Both the position numbers and the translations under genes were made by a program. The notes below the pieces were generated by a model, which saw only the letters and a list, made by a program, of their open reading frames with translations, searched no databases and was not told the origin of the DNA. From Clostridiaceae bacterium (GTDB lineage Bacteria; Bacillota; Clostridia; Saccharofermentanales; Saccharofermentanaceae), in NCBI GenBank assembly GCA_012729635.1, contig JAAYCT010000024.1:1-64000 (forward strand): a stretch of 64,000 bases of DNA. The letters are read 5' to 3'. Each line of letters begins with the position of its first letter. Within the stretch, counting starts at the first letter, position 1. Shown piece by piece: positions 36,293 through 43,824 of the stretch.

Positions 36293-36723
36293 CAAATGCC
36301 GTAGACCTCCTCGGAGGTCAGCACACGAATGCCCGCTTCCTGAAGCTTGCTCAGCGCAAGCTCCGGATCACGAACGCGAATGACGACGACAGCGTCATCG
36401 GAGGCTCTTCCGACATAAGCGTAGAGATATTCAAGCGATAGTGACCCATCCGATAAAATCGATAACGCGTGATCCAACGTTCCCGGTCGGTCCGCAATCG
36501 CAATCGCGATCACCGGCGTACTGCTCACTGTAAAACCGGCCTTAGTAAGAATATCGACCGCCTGATCCGGCTTGTCCAAAATCATTCTAAGAATCCCGTA
36601 CTCCGTCGTATCCGCGATATATAGCGCGCGTATGTCGACATTATTCTGTCCGAGCGTCCGGGTTACTTCCGCAAGTCTCCCGGATTGATTTTCGAGAAAT
36701 ACATTGATCTGTCTCACCAACAT
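36292..36723 (-). CDS. Tandem ACT-domain protein
   Basis: 143 residues made of two ACT folds (QINVFLENQSGRLAEVTRTLGQNNVDIRALYIAD and AIAIADRPGTLDHALSILSDGSLSLEYLYAYV). ACT pairs bind amino acids and regulate enzymes. In Clostridia this stand-alone form is often found beside indolepyruvate oxidoreductase and phenylacetate-CoA ligase genes, so an aromatic or branched-chain amino acid sensor is a fair inference. GAGGAGG precedes the ATG. The stop overlaps ynbB. Confidence 0.9.
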   Translation of the reverse strand: MLVRQINVFLENQSGRLAEVTRTLGQNNVDIRALYIADTTEYGILRMILDKPDQAVDILTKAGFTVSSTPVIAIAIADRPGTLDHALSILSDGSLSLEYLYAYVGRASDDAVVVIRVRDPELALSKLQEAGIRVLTSEEVYGI

Positions 36724-36781
36724 GGCAGTATACCTCCTCGAGTCAGGTTCGTATCCGTTCTCTGTCTCAATTATATCGTAT

Positions 36782-37408
36782 TTATCTTACCAAGTCGCGG
36801 CCGGCTTGAAATGCATCCAAATTCATCGATATCAAATGGGGTTTTTCGGAAAAACTTTCCTCTATCGATTCCTTCCAAACGCTCTCGGGGATATCCGTAA
36901 AGATCGATAATGCTCCGATCATTACAATATTCGCCGCTTTGGCACTACCGAAGGAAACGGCCGTCTGTTTTGCGTCGATCTCAATCACGCGCGCGTTGCC
37001 CTCGCCAGCTTCTTTTATTCTTTCGGAAATCCGATCCGGATATTTCTCATTCCCCAGAAGAACGGGAAGAGGTTTCACCGGCGCGCTGTTTATGATCATC
37101 GTCCCACCTTTTTTGAGAAGCGAAACCCAGCGGATTGCCTCCAAGGGCTCGAAAAACAGGCAAAAGTCCGCCATTCCTTCATCGATAATCGGCGAATATA
37201 CCTTGCAGCCCATGCGAACATAAGTAATTACGGACCCGCCTCGCTGACTCATCCCGTGCACCTCGGAAACCTTTACATCCAGACCCGTCTTCATTGCCAC
37301 TTTCCCGAGGAGCTTTCCCGCGACCAGCGTTCCTTGTCCTCCGACTCCCGACAAAACCACGGAGATACACTTGGATGAAGTCGATGTTTTTAGCGCTTGC
37401 CCGCTCAT
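36782..37408 (-). CDS. iorB: Indolepyruvate ferredoxin oxidoreductase, beta subunit
   Basis: 208 residues of the gamma-type pyruvate oxidoreductase domain: 'VVLSGVGGQGTLVAGKLLGKVAMKTGLDVKVSEVHGMSQRGGSVITYVRMG' is the hallmark. It forms the complex with IorA that oxidatively decarboxylates aryl-pyruvates to aryl-acetyl-CoA with ferredoxin reduction. It overlaps the iorA stop by one base (TAATG). Confidence 0.95.
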   Translation of the reverse strand: MSGQALKTSTSSKCISVVLSGVGGQGTLVAGKLLGKVAMKTGLDVKVSEVHGMSQRGGSVITYVRMGCKVYSPIIDEGMADFCLFFEPLEAIRWVSLLKKGGTMIINSAPVKPLPVLLGNEKYPDRISERIKEAGEGNARVIEIDAKQTAVSFGSAKAANIVMIGALSIFTDIPESVWKESIEESFSEKPHLISMNLDAFQAGRDLVR

Positions 37409-39177
37409 TATAAATCACCCCCGACACTCAATGCACCAACCGGACATACATTGACGCAAAGTCCGCAACAGTTGCATGTTTCCCGATCGATGACCGGTTT
37501 GTTGTCCGGTCCTGCCGTCAGTGCGGGGCACATGATACGGATACATTGTCCGCAGGCCGTACATATATCCTTATCAACCCGGGCATATTTTCCTTTCGGT
37601 CCCTTTCCCGTCGGAATCAAAGCGCAGGGTCTTCTGGCGATGATGACCGATACGCCAGGCTTCTCCAATTCTTCCTTGACTTTTTTTCTGCACAGATCCG
37701 TATCCACCGGATCAACCACTTGAATGGATCGTACACCGATGCTTTCGCACAATAACTCCAGTGAAATCGCCGGAGCGGGACTCAGTCGAATGTCCATACC
37801 GGTTGATGCGTTTTGTTGATGACCGGTCATACCGGTAATCGAATTATCAAGAATGATTACCGTAACCGAGCTTTGGTTATACACCGCGTTGATCAGATTG
37901 GTTACTCCGGAATGAAGAAAAGTCGAATCCCCGATGACCGCAACGGTTTTTCGGGAATCTCGGGCATCGGATGCCTTGTCAAATCCGTGTGCCATTCCCA
38001 CTGACGCGCCCATGCAGACGCAGGTATCCATGGCGGAGGTTGGGGGCAACGCACCGAGAGTATAGCATCCGATATCGCCCATAACCTGAACTTTCAGGCG
38101 TGACAGAGCCATGAAAAGGCCTTTATGCGGGCAACCGGCACACATGACCGGCGGACGGCCGGGCGCAACGGGGAGACCGGATCCGGAAATCGCTTGTTCC
38201 GGAGTCGAAGTCGGGTTCAAGGTTTTTCGAAGAACGGAGGTGGAATACTCTCCGGTAATCGGAAGCAGTGACTTGCCTTCACAAGGTATCCCCATCGCGA
38301 GGATTTCTTTTTCGAAGAAAGGATCCAACTCCTCGACAATCACAAGGCGTTTGACCTTTTTCGCGAATGATCGAATCCGCTTTTCCGGAAGAGGCCAAAT
38401 CATACCGAGTTTCAAGACGCTGGCTTCAGGAAGAGCCTCTTTGACGTACTGATAAGCCGCACCGGAGGTGATGATGCCGAGTTCGGAAGAACCGATGTGC
38501 TCCTCATGCATCCCGACCGCTTCGGTCTGTTCCGATGAATCGGCCATAATCTCTTCCATTCTCTTCTCGACGATTTTGTGGCGCTTAACGGCCATCGCCG
38601 GCATCATTACGTATTTGGACACATCCTTGGAATAATCCTTCACCTCGATTTCGTTCGGTTCTCCGAATTCAACGATGGATCTTGAATGTGAAACCCGTGT
38701 TTGAAGCCGGATAAGTACCGGCGTATCATATTTCTCCGATAATTCAAACGCTTTCACAACAAAGTCCTTGCATTCCTGAGCATCCGACGGTTCCAGCATC
38801 GGGATTTTCGCCGCTCTCGCGTAGTGTCTGCTGTCCTGCTCATTCTGAGAACTGTGCATGCCCGGGTCATCGGCGACGACATATACCAAACCGCCGTTGA
38901 CTCCCGTATAGGAGGAGGTGAAAAGCGGGTCGGCCGCAACATTTAATCCGACATGCTTCATGCAGGTCATCGCGCGTGCACCGCGAATCGATGCACCGAT
39001 TGCAACCTCGGCCCCCACCTTCTCGTTTGTCGACCATTCACAGAAAATCCGGTCGTACCCGGCTACAGCCTCGGTTATTTCCGTACTCGGCGTTCCGGGG
39101 TAAGAGGATACCACCTTAACGCCGGCCTCATAAGCGCCGCGCGCAATGGCTTCATTTCCCAAAAGGATTTGCTTCAA
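37408..39177 (-). CDS. iorA: Indolepyruvate ferredoxin oxidoreductase, alpha subunit
   Basis: 589 residues from a TTG start (GGTGGG upstream). It joins the pyruvate-flavodoxin oxidoreductase N-domain (GNEAIARGAYEAGVKVVSSYPGTPSTEI), a thiamine-diphosphate domain (CAGCPHKGLF, GDIGCYTLG, GDSTFLHSG...NSITGMTGHQ) and a C-terminal two-cluster ferredoxin module (CTACGQCIRIMCP and CNCCGLCVNVCP). It acts in the cytoplasm on indole-, phenyl- and hydroxyphenyl-pyruvate from aromatic amino acids. paaK, iorA and iorB follow one another in a probable operon. Confidence 0.97.
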   Translation of the reverse strand: MKQILLGNEAIARGAYEAGVKVVSSYPGTPSTEITEAVAGYDRIFCEWSTNEKVGAEVAIGASIRGARAMTCMKHVGLNVAADPLFTSSYTGVNGGLVYVVADDPGMHSSQNEQDSRHYARAAKIPMLEPSDAQECKDFVVKAFELSEKYDTPVLIRLQTRVSHSRSIVEFGEPNEIEVKDYSKDVSKYVMMPAMAVKRHKIVEKRMEEIMADSSEQTEAVGMHEEHIGSSELGIITSGAAYQYVKEALPEASVLKLGMIWPLPEKRIRSFAKKVKRLVIVEELDPFFEKEILAMGIPCEGKSLLPITGEYSTSVLRKTLNPTSTPEQAISGSGLPVAPGRPPVMCAGCPHKGLFMALSRLKVQVMGDIGCYTLGALPPTSAMDTCVCMGASVGMAHGFDKASDARDSRKTVAVIGDSTFLHSGVTNLINAVYNQSSVTVIILDNSITGMTGHQQNASTGMDIRLSPAPAISLELLCESIGVRSIQVVDPVDTDLCRKKVKEELEKPGVSVIIARRPCALIPTGKGPKGKYARVDKDICTACGQCIRIMCPALTAGPDNKPVIDRETCNCCGLCVNVCPVGALSVGGDL

Positions 39178-39250
39178 TCTAATCCCACCTCTTCAGCGAA
39201 AAATACTTTCCAGTAAGTATAACACACCGATACCGCGTTCCGAAAGCGTA

Positions 39251-40552
39251 TTAAAACGCCTTGGATCTCATGTCGATGACTCTTTTTGACTTACCGGCGG
39301 TTCGCTCCAATGTCTTGGGATTCAGAAGCGTCACCTTTACGTCAATTTGGAGAACGGTTTTGATTTTGTGTCGAATCTCTTGCGTCAGTTGTTCAAGTTT
39401 TGAGTAACTGTCAAGCATGCTTCCATCCAGCAATTCAACCTGAACCTCCATCTTATCCATGAATTTTTCGGTGGTAACAATCAGTTGATAGTGCTGGCCG
39501 ATTCCTTCCATTCCCATGAGCACCGCTTCAACCTGAGACGGAAAGACATTGACGCCCCGAATGACCATCATATCGTCGGAACGACCGCGGACCAAATCCA
39601 TTCTCGCGCTTGTACGACCACATTTGCAAGGCTCGTAAGTAATGGAGGTGATGTCCTTCGTCCGGTAGCGAAGCATCGGAATTCCTTCCTTGGTAATGGT
39701 TGAGATAACCATTTCGCCCTCGCTGCCTTCCGGGAGCACCTCTCCCGTTTCGGGATCGATAATTTCCGCAATGAAGAAATCCTCGTTGATATGCATGCCC
39801 GAGTGCTCGAGACATTCATAGGACAATCCCGGACCGCAAAGTTCGGTGAGACCGTAATTCTGTGTGTCATTGATTCCGAGTCTCTGTTCAATCTGTTCAC
39901 GCATCTCGGGCGTATGCCCTTCTCCTCCGAACATGCCCGTCTTCAGGTATATCTCATCTCTTCCCACGCCGAGTTCGTGCATAATTTCCGATAAGTGAAG
40001 CACATAAGAAGGCGTTGCGATGAGGACCGTGGACTTTAAGTCCTTCATAAACATAATCTGACGCTCGGAGTTACCGGACGATATCGGCAGAACGGAAGCC
40101 CCGACTTTCTCAAGTCCGTAATGCAGTCCGAAGCCGCCGGTAAAAAGGCCGTAACCGAAGGCGACCTGCGCGATGTCCTCGTCGGTCACTCCGGCGGCCG
40201 TGCACATCCGCGCACAACATTCGGTCCAGTTATCCATGTCATTTCGGGTATATCCGACGACGATCGGTTTTCCGGTCGTTCCGGAAGAACTGTGAAAGCG
40301 AACGATGTCTTTGTTGGGGACGGCAAACATTTCGGTGGGATAATTGTCCCTGAGATCGGTCTTCACCGTAAACGGAAGCTTCTCGAGGTCCTCAAGTGTC
40401 CGGATGTGTTCCGGCTTAAGGCCGATCTCATCCATGCGTTTCTTATAGAAGGGTACCCGCTCAAACGCGTAGTTCACCTGCCACCGCAGCCGCTCCAACT
40501 GAAGCGCTTGGATCTCACTTCTTTTCATTGTTTCCGCTTTGTTCCAAATCAT
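39251..40552 (-). CDS. paaK: Phenylacetate-CoA ligase
   Basis: 433 residues of an adenylate-forming enzyme: P-loop RFHSSSGTTGKPIVVGYT, 'MFGGEGHTPEMREQIEQRLGI', 'YGLTELCGPGLSYEC' and the C-terminal 'RTAGKSKRVIDMR'. It interconverts aryl-acetates and their CoA esters. In fermenting Clostridia beside iorAB it probably runs toward ATP formation from aryl-acetyl-CoA, an inference from context. GGGGAC precedes the ATG. Confidence 0.95.
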   Translation of the reverse strand: MIWNKAETMKRSEIQALQLERLRWQVNYAFERVPFYKKRMDEIGLKPEHIRTLEDLEKLPFTVKTDLRDNYPTEMFAVPNKDIVRFHSSSGTTGKPIVVGYTRNDMDNWTECCARMCTAAGVTDEDIAQVAFGYGLFTGGFGLHYGLEKVGASVLPISSGNSERQIMFMKDLKSTVLIATPSYVLHLSEIMHELGVGRDEIYLKTGMFGGEGHTPEMREQIEQRLGINDTQNYGLTELCGPGLSYECLEHSGMHINEDFFIAEIIDPETGEVLPEGSEGEMVISTITKEGIPMLRYRTKDITSITYEPCKCGRTSARMDLVRGRSDDMMVIRGVNVFPSQVEAVLMGMEGIGQHYQLIVTTEKFMDKMEVQVELLDGSMLDSYSKLEQLTQEIRHKIKTVLQIDVKVTLLNPKTLERTAGKSKRVIDMRSKAF

Positions 40553-40582
40553 CTGTCCGTCCCCTATCTGTTTATTTATCTT

Positions 40583-42205
40583 CTAAACCACTTCATCCTT
40601 CGGTAAAACCTTTTTCTGCTCGGAAGTGACCGGAATATCATAGCCGGCAAAGGCATTCTCAACGACTTCCTTGCTGATTTTCGGTGTAAACCATGAAACG
40701 ACCGGTACAAGCATCAATCCGAACAGCATCGCAAATGCACCCGCATTAATCGGGGAAGCCAAATTGATCGGCAGTCCCGTCGGAAAAGTAAAGGAATGAC
40801 CGAAAAGCGGTCCGTTCGAAAGAATCAAATGCGTGACCGTGATACCGACGCCGCTTACGAAGGATGCCCATACGGCGGCTTTGGTCACTCCCTTCCAGAA
40901 AAGCCCGTAAAGGAACGGGGCGATAAATGAGCCGGACAGAGCACCCCATGAAATCGACATCAGTTTCGCGATGTACATATCGTTCGTACGATAGGAATAC
41001 AAGGCCAAAAGCATCGATATGATGATGAATATTCCGAGAAAAATTCGGATCCACGTGACTTTGCCGGTCTCGGACATCTCCTTTTTTCGGTTCGGAGCAA
41101 TCAGGTCAAGCGTGATCGTCGAGCTGGAACTCAAAACCAAAGAAGAAAGAGTAGAAATCGATGCGGATAGAACCAGGATGATAATCAAGGAAATAGTTAG
41201 CGGGGATACCGCCTTCTCCAACATAATCGGCATAATCATATCGGTGCTGAATTTGCCGGTAACCGCGTTGGTTGCTTCCTCCGGGCTGACAAAAATGCGA
41301 CCGAACGCACCGAGAAAATAGGATCCTCCGGCGACAAACAAGGCAAAAATCGTCGATATGACGGTAGCCGCTTTTACGGATTTCTCATCTTTGATTGAGT
41401 AGAATTTCACGACCATCTGCGGAAGCCCCCATGCGCCGAGAGAAGTCAGAATTACGACGCCCAATAGGTTTAACGGCTCCGGACCTAAAAACGATGTGAA
41501 TACTCCGTTGATTTCGCTCGTAGGAGAGCTGAACTTCGACAGTTCGACGATACTTCCCATCAACCCGCCGTGATCATTGAGCACTCCTCCGATTACGATC
41601 ACAATACCGATGAGCATGACGAATCCCTGGATCGTATCGTTGATGACGTTGGACATATATCCGCCCAAGACAACATAAAGAGCGGTAAGAAGACTCATCG
41701 CGACGATACAGATCTCGTATCCGAGCTCGATGCGATTCAGACCGAGCGCCGATGTGAACAAATACGAAAGTCCGTTGAAAACAGAGGCCGAATAGGGAAT
41801 CAGAAATATGAAAACGATCACGGCCGCAACGGTTCTCAACGCTTTACAATCATAGCGGCTCGCAAAAAAGTCCGGCATCGTATTGGACGAAAGATGTTTG
41901 GTCATGATACGGGCTCTGCGTCCCAATAATTTCCAGGCGACGAGACTGCCGATAAACACATTGCCCAAGCCGATCCATACGGCCGATAAGCCGTAACCCC
42001 ATCCGAACATTCCGGCATAACCGATGAATACCACTGCGGAAAAATAGGTCGCTCCGTAGGAAAAAGCGGTAAGCCAAGGCCCTACGTTTCTGCCGCCCAA
42101 AACAAAAGACCCGACGTCCTTTGCATGTTTCTTGGCATAGAAACCGACCGCTACGGTAATACAGAAAAAAACAAAAATGAGTACTGCATGAATAAGATCC
42201 CACAT
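40583..42205 (-). CDS. Sodium:solute symporter (SSS family)
   Basis: 540 residues with about 13 helices. SSS hallmarks are 'SFVLGGRNVGPWLTAFSYGATYFSAVVFIGYAGMFGWGYGLSAVWIGLGN' and 'GGYMSNVINDTIQGFVMLIGIVIV'. It uses the sodium gradient to move an organic solute. First in line with paaK and iorAB, it may carry an aryl-acetate or related acid. Proline, pantothenate and acetate carriers share the fold, so specificity is open. AAGGA precedes the ATG. Confidence 0.9.
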   Translation of the reverse strand: MWDLIHAVLIFVFFCITVAVGFYAKKHAKDVGSFVLGGRNVGPWLTAFSYGATYFSAVVFIGYAGMFGWGYGLSAVWIGLGNVFIGSLVAWKLLGRRARIMTKHLSSNTMPDFFASRYDCKALRTVAAVIVFIFLIPYSASVFNGLSYLFTSALGLNRIELGYEICIVAMSLLTALYVVLGGYMSNVINDTIQGFVMLIGIVIVIGGVLNDHGGLMGSIVELSKFSSPTSEINGVFTSFLGPEPLNLLGVVILTSLGAWGLPQMVVKFYSIKDEKSVKAATVISTIFALFVAGGSYFLGAFGRIFVSPEEATNAVTGKFSTDMIMPIMLEKAVSPLTISLIIILVLSASISTLSSLVLSSSSTITLDLIAPNRKKEMSETGKVTWIRIFLGIFIIISMLLALYSYRTNDMYIAKLMSISWGALSGSFIAPFLYGLFWKGVTKAAVWASFVSGVGITVTHLILSNGPLFGHSFTFPTGLPINLASPINAGAFAMLFGLMLVPVVSWFTPKISKEVVENAFAGYDIPVTSEQKKVLPKDEVV

Positions 42206-42271
42206 AAACTACCATCCTTCTGCCCGAAAAGGGCGCTTCAAAAATATTGTCGGGGAAAATACTGCCTTAAT

Positions 42272-42299
42272 ATAATAGCAGAATCAAAAAAAGACGCAA
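42272..42299 (-). promoter_or_regulatory. Candidate promoter of the symporter-paaK-ior operon
   Basis: Minus strand: TTGCGT (42294-42299), a 16-base spacer and TATTAT (42272-42277), about 65 bases upstream of the symporter ATG. Confidence 0.45.
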
Positions 42300-42363
42300 C
42301 CGAAGAGGACATTTTCCGCCGGAGTTCCGCAGCAGATCCCGTGCCGCTCCGCTTCAGGTCTCG

Positions 42364-42381
42364 CTCTTATTATAATAAGAG
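42364..42381. repeat. 18-bp perfect palindrome
   Basis: CTCTTATTATAATAAGAG has no loop and overlaps the left arm of the tRNA-Leu trailer hairpin by three bases. It could be an operator or the tail of the structured element. Confidence 0.8.
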
Positions 42382-42465
42382 AGAAGCCCTTTCTTCAACT
42401 GAGTTCCGCAAGATTGCCGAAGGCAATCTGAGGACCTGTTTGAAGTCGAAGAAAGGGCTTCTCTC
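42379..42465 (-). terminator. Large structured trailer behind tRNA-Leu (18-bp stem with nested hairpin)
   Basis: GAGAGAAGCCCTTTCTTC (42379-42396) pairs perfectly with 42448-42465. Inside, AGATTGCC (42411-42418) pairs with 42422-42429 around a 3-base loop. On the minus strand the element starts two bases after the encoded CCA and is followed by a moderately T-rich tract (CTTATTATAAT). It may be an oversized terminator, a processing signal or a separate RNA. Confidence 0.75.
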
Positions 42466-42467
42466 GT

Positions 42468-42550
42468 TGGTGCGGTCGACGGGACTTGAACCCGTATGGT
42501 CTCCCACACGCCCCTCAAACGTGCGCGTCTGCCAGTTCCGCCACGACCGC
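42468..42550 (-). tRNA. tRNA-Leu (anticodon GAG), CCA encoded
   Basis: Class II tRNA on the minus strand: acceptor GCGGTCG/CGACCGC with discriminator A, anticodon stem CACGT/GCGTG around loop TTGAGGG (anticodon GAG), a long variable arm (TGGGAGACCATA), T-loop TTCAAGT and encoded CCA. Confidence 0.95.
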
Positions 42551-42556
42551 TTATCG

Positions 42557-42582
42557 CTGTCGAAAGTCTCGGCTTTCGACAG
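42557..42582 (-). other. 10-bp hairpin in the 5' leader of pre-tRNA-Leu
   Basis: CTGTCGAAAG (42557-42566) pairs perfectly with 42573-42582 around a 6-base loop, between the promoter -10 and the tRNA 5' end. It may shape RNase P access or stabilise the primary transcript. Confidence 0.8.
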
Positions 42583-42590
42583 CAAGAATG

Positions 42591-42619
42591 ATTATAACCA
42601 GTCCATTCACCCGTGTCAA
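42591..42619 (-). promoter_or_regulatory. Full-consensus sigma-A promoter of tRNA-Leu
   Basis: Minus strand: TTGACA (42614-42619), exactly 17 bases, TATAAT (42591-42596). Both hexamers are perfect. Confidence 0.92.
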
Positions 42620-42673
42620 CAAACGCAGATTAACAGATTGTCCGTGCTTTTCCCGTATACACTTTTCTCCGAT

Positions 42674-43795
42674 TCACATACTTGCAAGAAAACCAATCAA
42701 TGCAATGATAGCGATGACAATCAAAATTGCGATCACGACGCGGATCGGTGAGACGGGTGCTTTTCCGCCGACTTTTCCGGTTTGACCGTTAACCACGAAT
42801 TGGAATACCTTTCCTTTGTATGAGAATGTCGAAAGCCATACCGGAAGAAGGATATACTTATAGGTGATCCGTCCGAACTCCGTCGAAAATGAACTGACCC
42901 GACCCTCGTCCGCGTGCCATGTTTTCCGAATATGAGTAACGATATTCCCGCGGAGAATACTGCGGATTCCCTCCTGAGCCTTCGTCCACGCATCTTTGAG
43001 TCCGACCGAGTATCGTTCCGCCCCGAAGCCGGCCAGAAGCTCCGGTCGATAGGGTACCAATTGTTTGAAATCAAAGGGTTCCGCCCTCCGCACCATGGAA
43101 TTTTCGTCGCGATCGGTCGCGACTACGCTGTAGTCATTAATAAACTCCTGATAAATACCCGATACATTTTTCCAATCGGTTTCGGTGATATATGTATCTC
43201 CTTTTTTTACCATGCGATTGTATCCGGCGGAGCCGTTAAAGGTGGATGTGGTATATGTGTCGAATGTCCAATAGGGCAGATAGACCCCGCGAAAAGCCTC
43301 AGGCCGGGCACTTCTTTTCGCCTCTCGGGGCGTGAATATCTTTCCCTTCAGCCATTTGGAAAAGAGACCTCCCGCCTTGTCTCCGGAAACAATGAACGGA
43401 CAAACGCCACCGGGGGCAATGGAGTTGGCTCCGGCAGCAGGCATCACGTTTGTGGATGCGCAAAAAGAGCAGACGGCCGCCGTTTCCAGCGCGTCGTATA
43501 TCTCTTCTCCGCCACAATTTTTACAGATGACCACCTTTTTTTCGGCACCCCAGTTGAAGCTCTCGGTACGGTCCGCCTGAGAAAAATCAATTTCGGAGAC
43601 GGATTGTTCACTCTCGGGTGCAGGAAGCGTTTTCTTATAGCCGCAAAACGCGCAAAGCATCCCTCGGGTCGCCGGGTCATATTCTACGGTTGCAGAGCAG
43701 TTCGGGCACTTCTTGTCCGTTACCTCTTCGGTTTTCTCGATTCTCAGCTCGGTAACGTTTACGTCAGATGTCGTTTGTTTCTTTTCCTCGGACAT
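42674..43795 (-). CDS. Zinc-ribbon (TFIIB-type) membrane protein of unknown function
   Basis: 373 residues. Two zinc ribbons (CPNCSATVEYDPATRGMLCAFCG at about 34-56 and CKNCGGEEIYDALETAAVCSFC at about 90-111) precede a 200-residue domain with 'CPFIVSGDKA', 'YLPYWTFDTYTTSTFNG' and 'ILLPVWLSTFSYKGKVFQFVVNGQTGKVGGKAP', then one C-terminal helix (about 350-371). This family occurs in many Clostridia, often annotated as TFIIB-type zinc-ribbon protein. The ribbons and main domain should face the cytoplasm. It lies 29 bases after the GH13 gene and may belong to the glycogen operon. Confidence 0.82.
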   Translation of the reverse strand: MSEEKKQTTSDVNVTELRIEKTEEVTDKKCPNCSATVEYDPATRGMLCAFCGYKKTLPAPESEQSVSEIDFSQADRTESFNWGAEKKVVICKNCGGEEIYDALETAAVCSFCASTNVMPAAGANSIAPGGVCPFIVSGDKAGGLFSKWLKGKIFTPREAKRSARPEAFRGVYLPYWTFDTYTTSTFNGSAGYNRMVKKGDTYITETDWKNVSGIYQEFINDYSVVATDRDENSMVRRAEPFDFKQLVPYRPELLAGFGAERYSVGLKDAWTKAQEGIRSILRGNIVTHIRKTWHADEGRVSSFSTEFGRITYKYILLPVWLSTFSYKGKVFQFVVNGQTGKVGGKAPVSPIRVVIAILIVIAIIALIGFLASM

Positions 43796-43824
43796 GCTAA
43801 ATACCCTCCTTATCCGATTTATTC

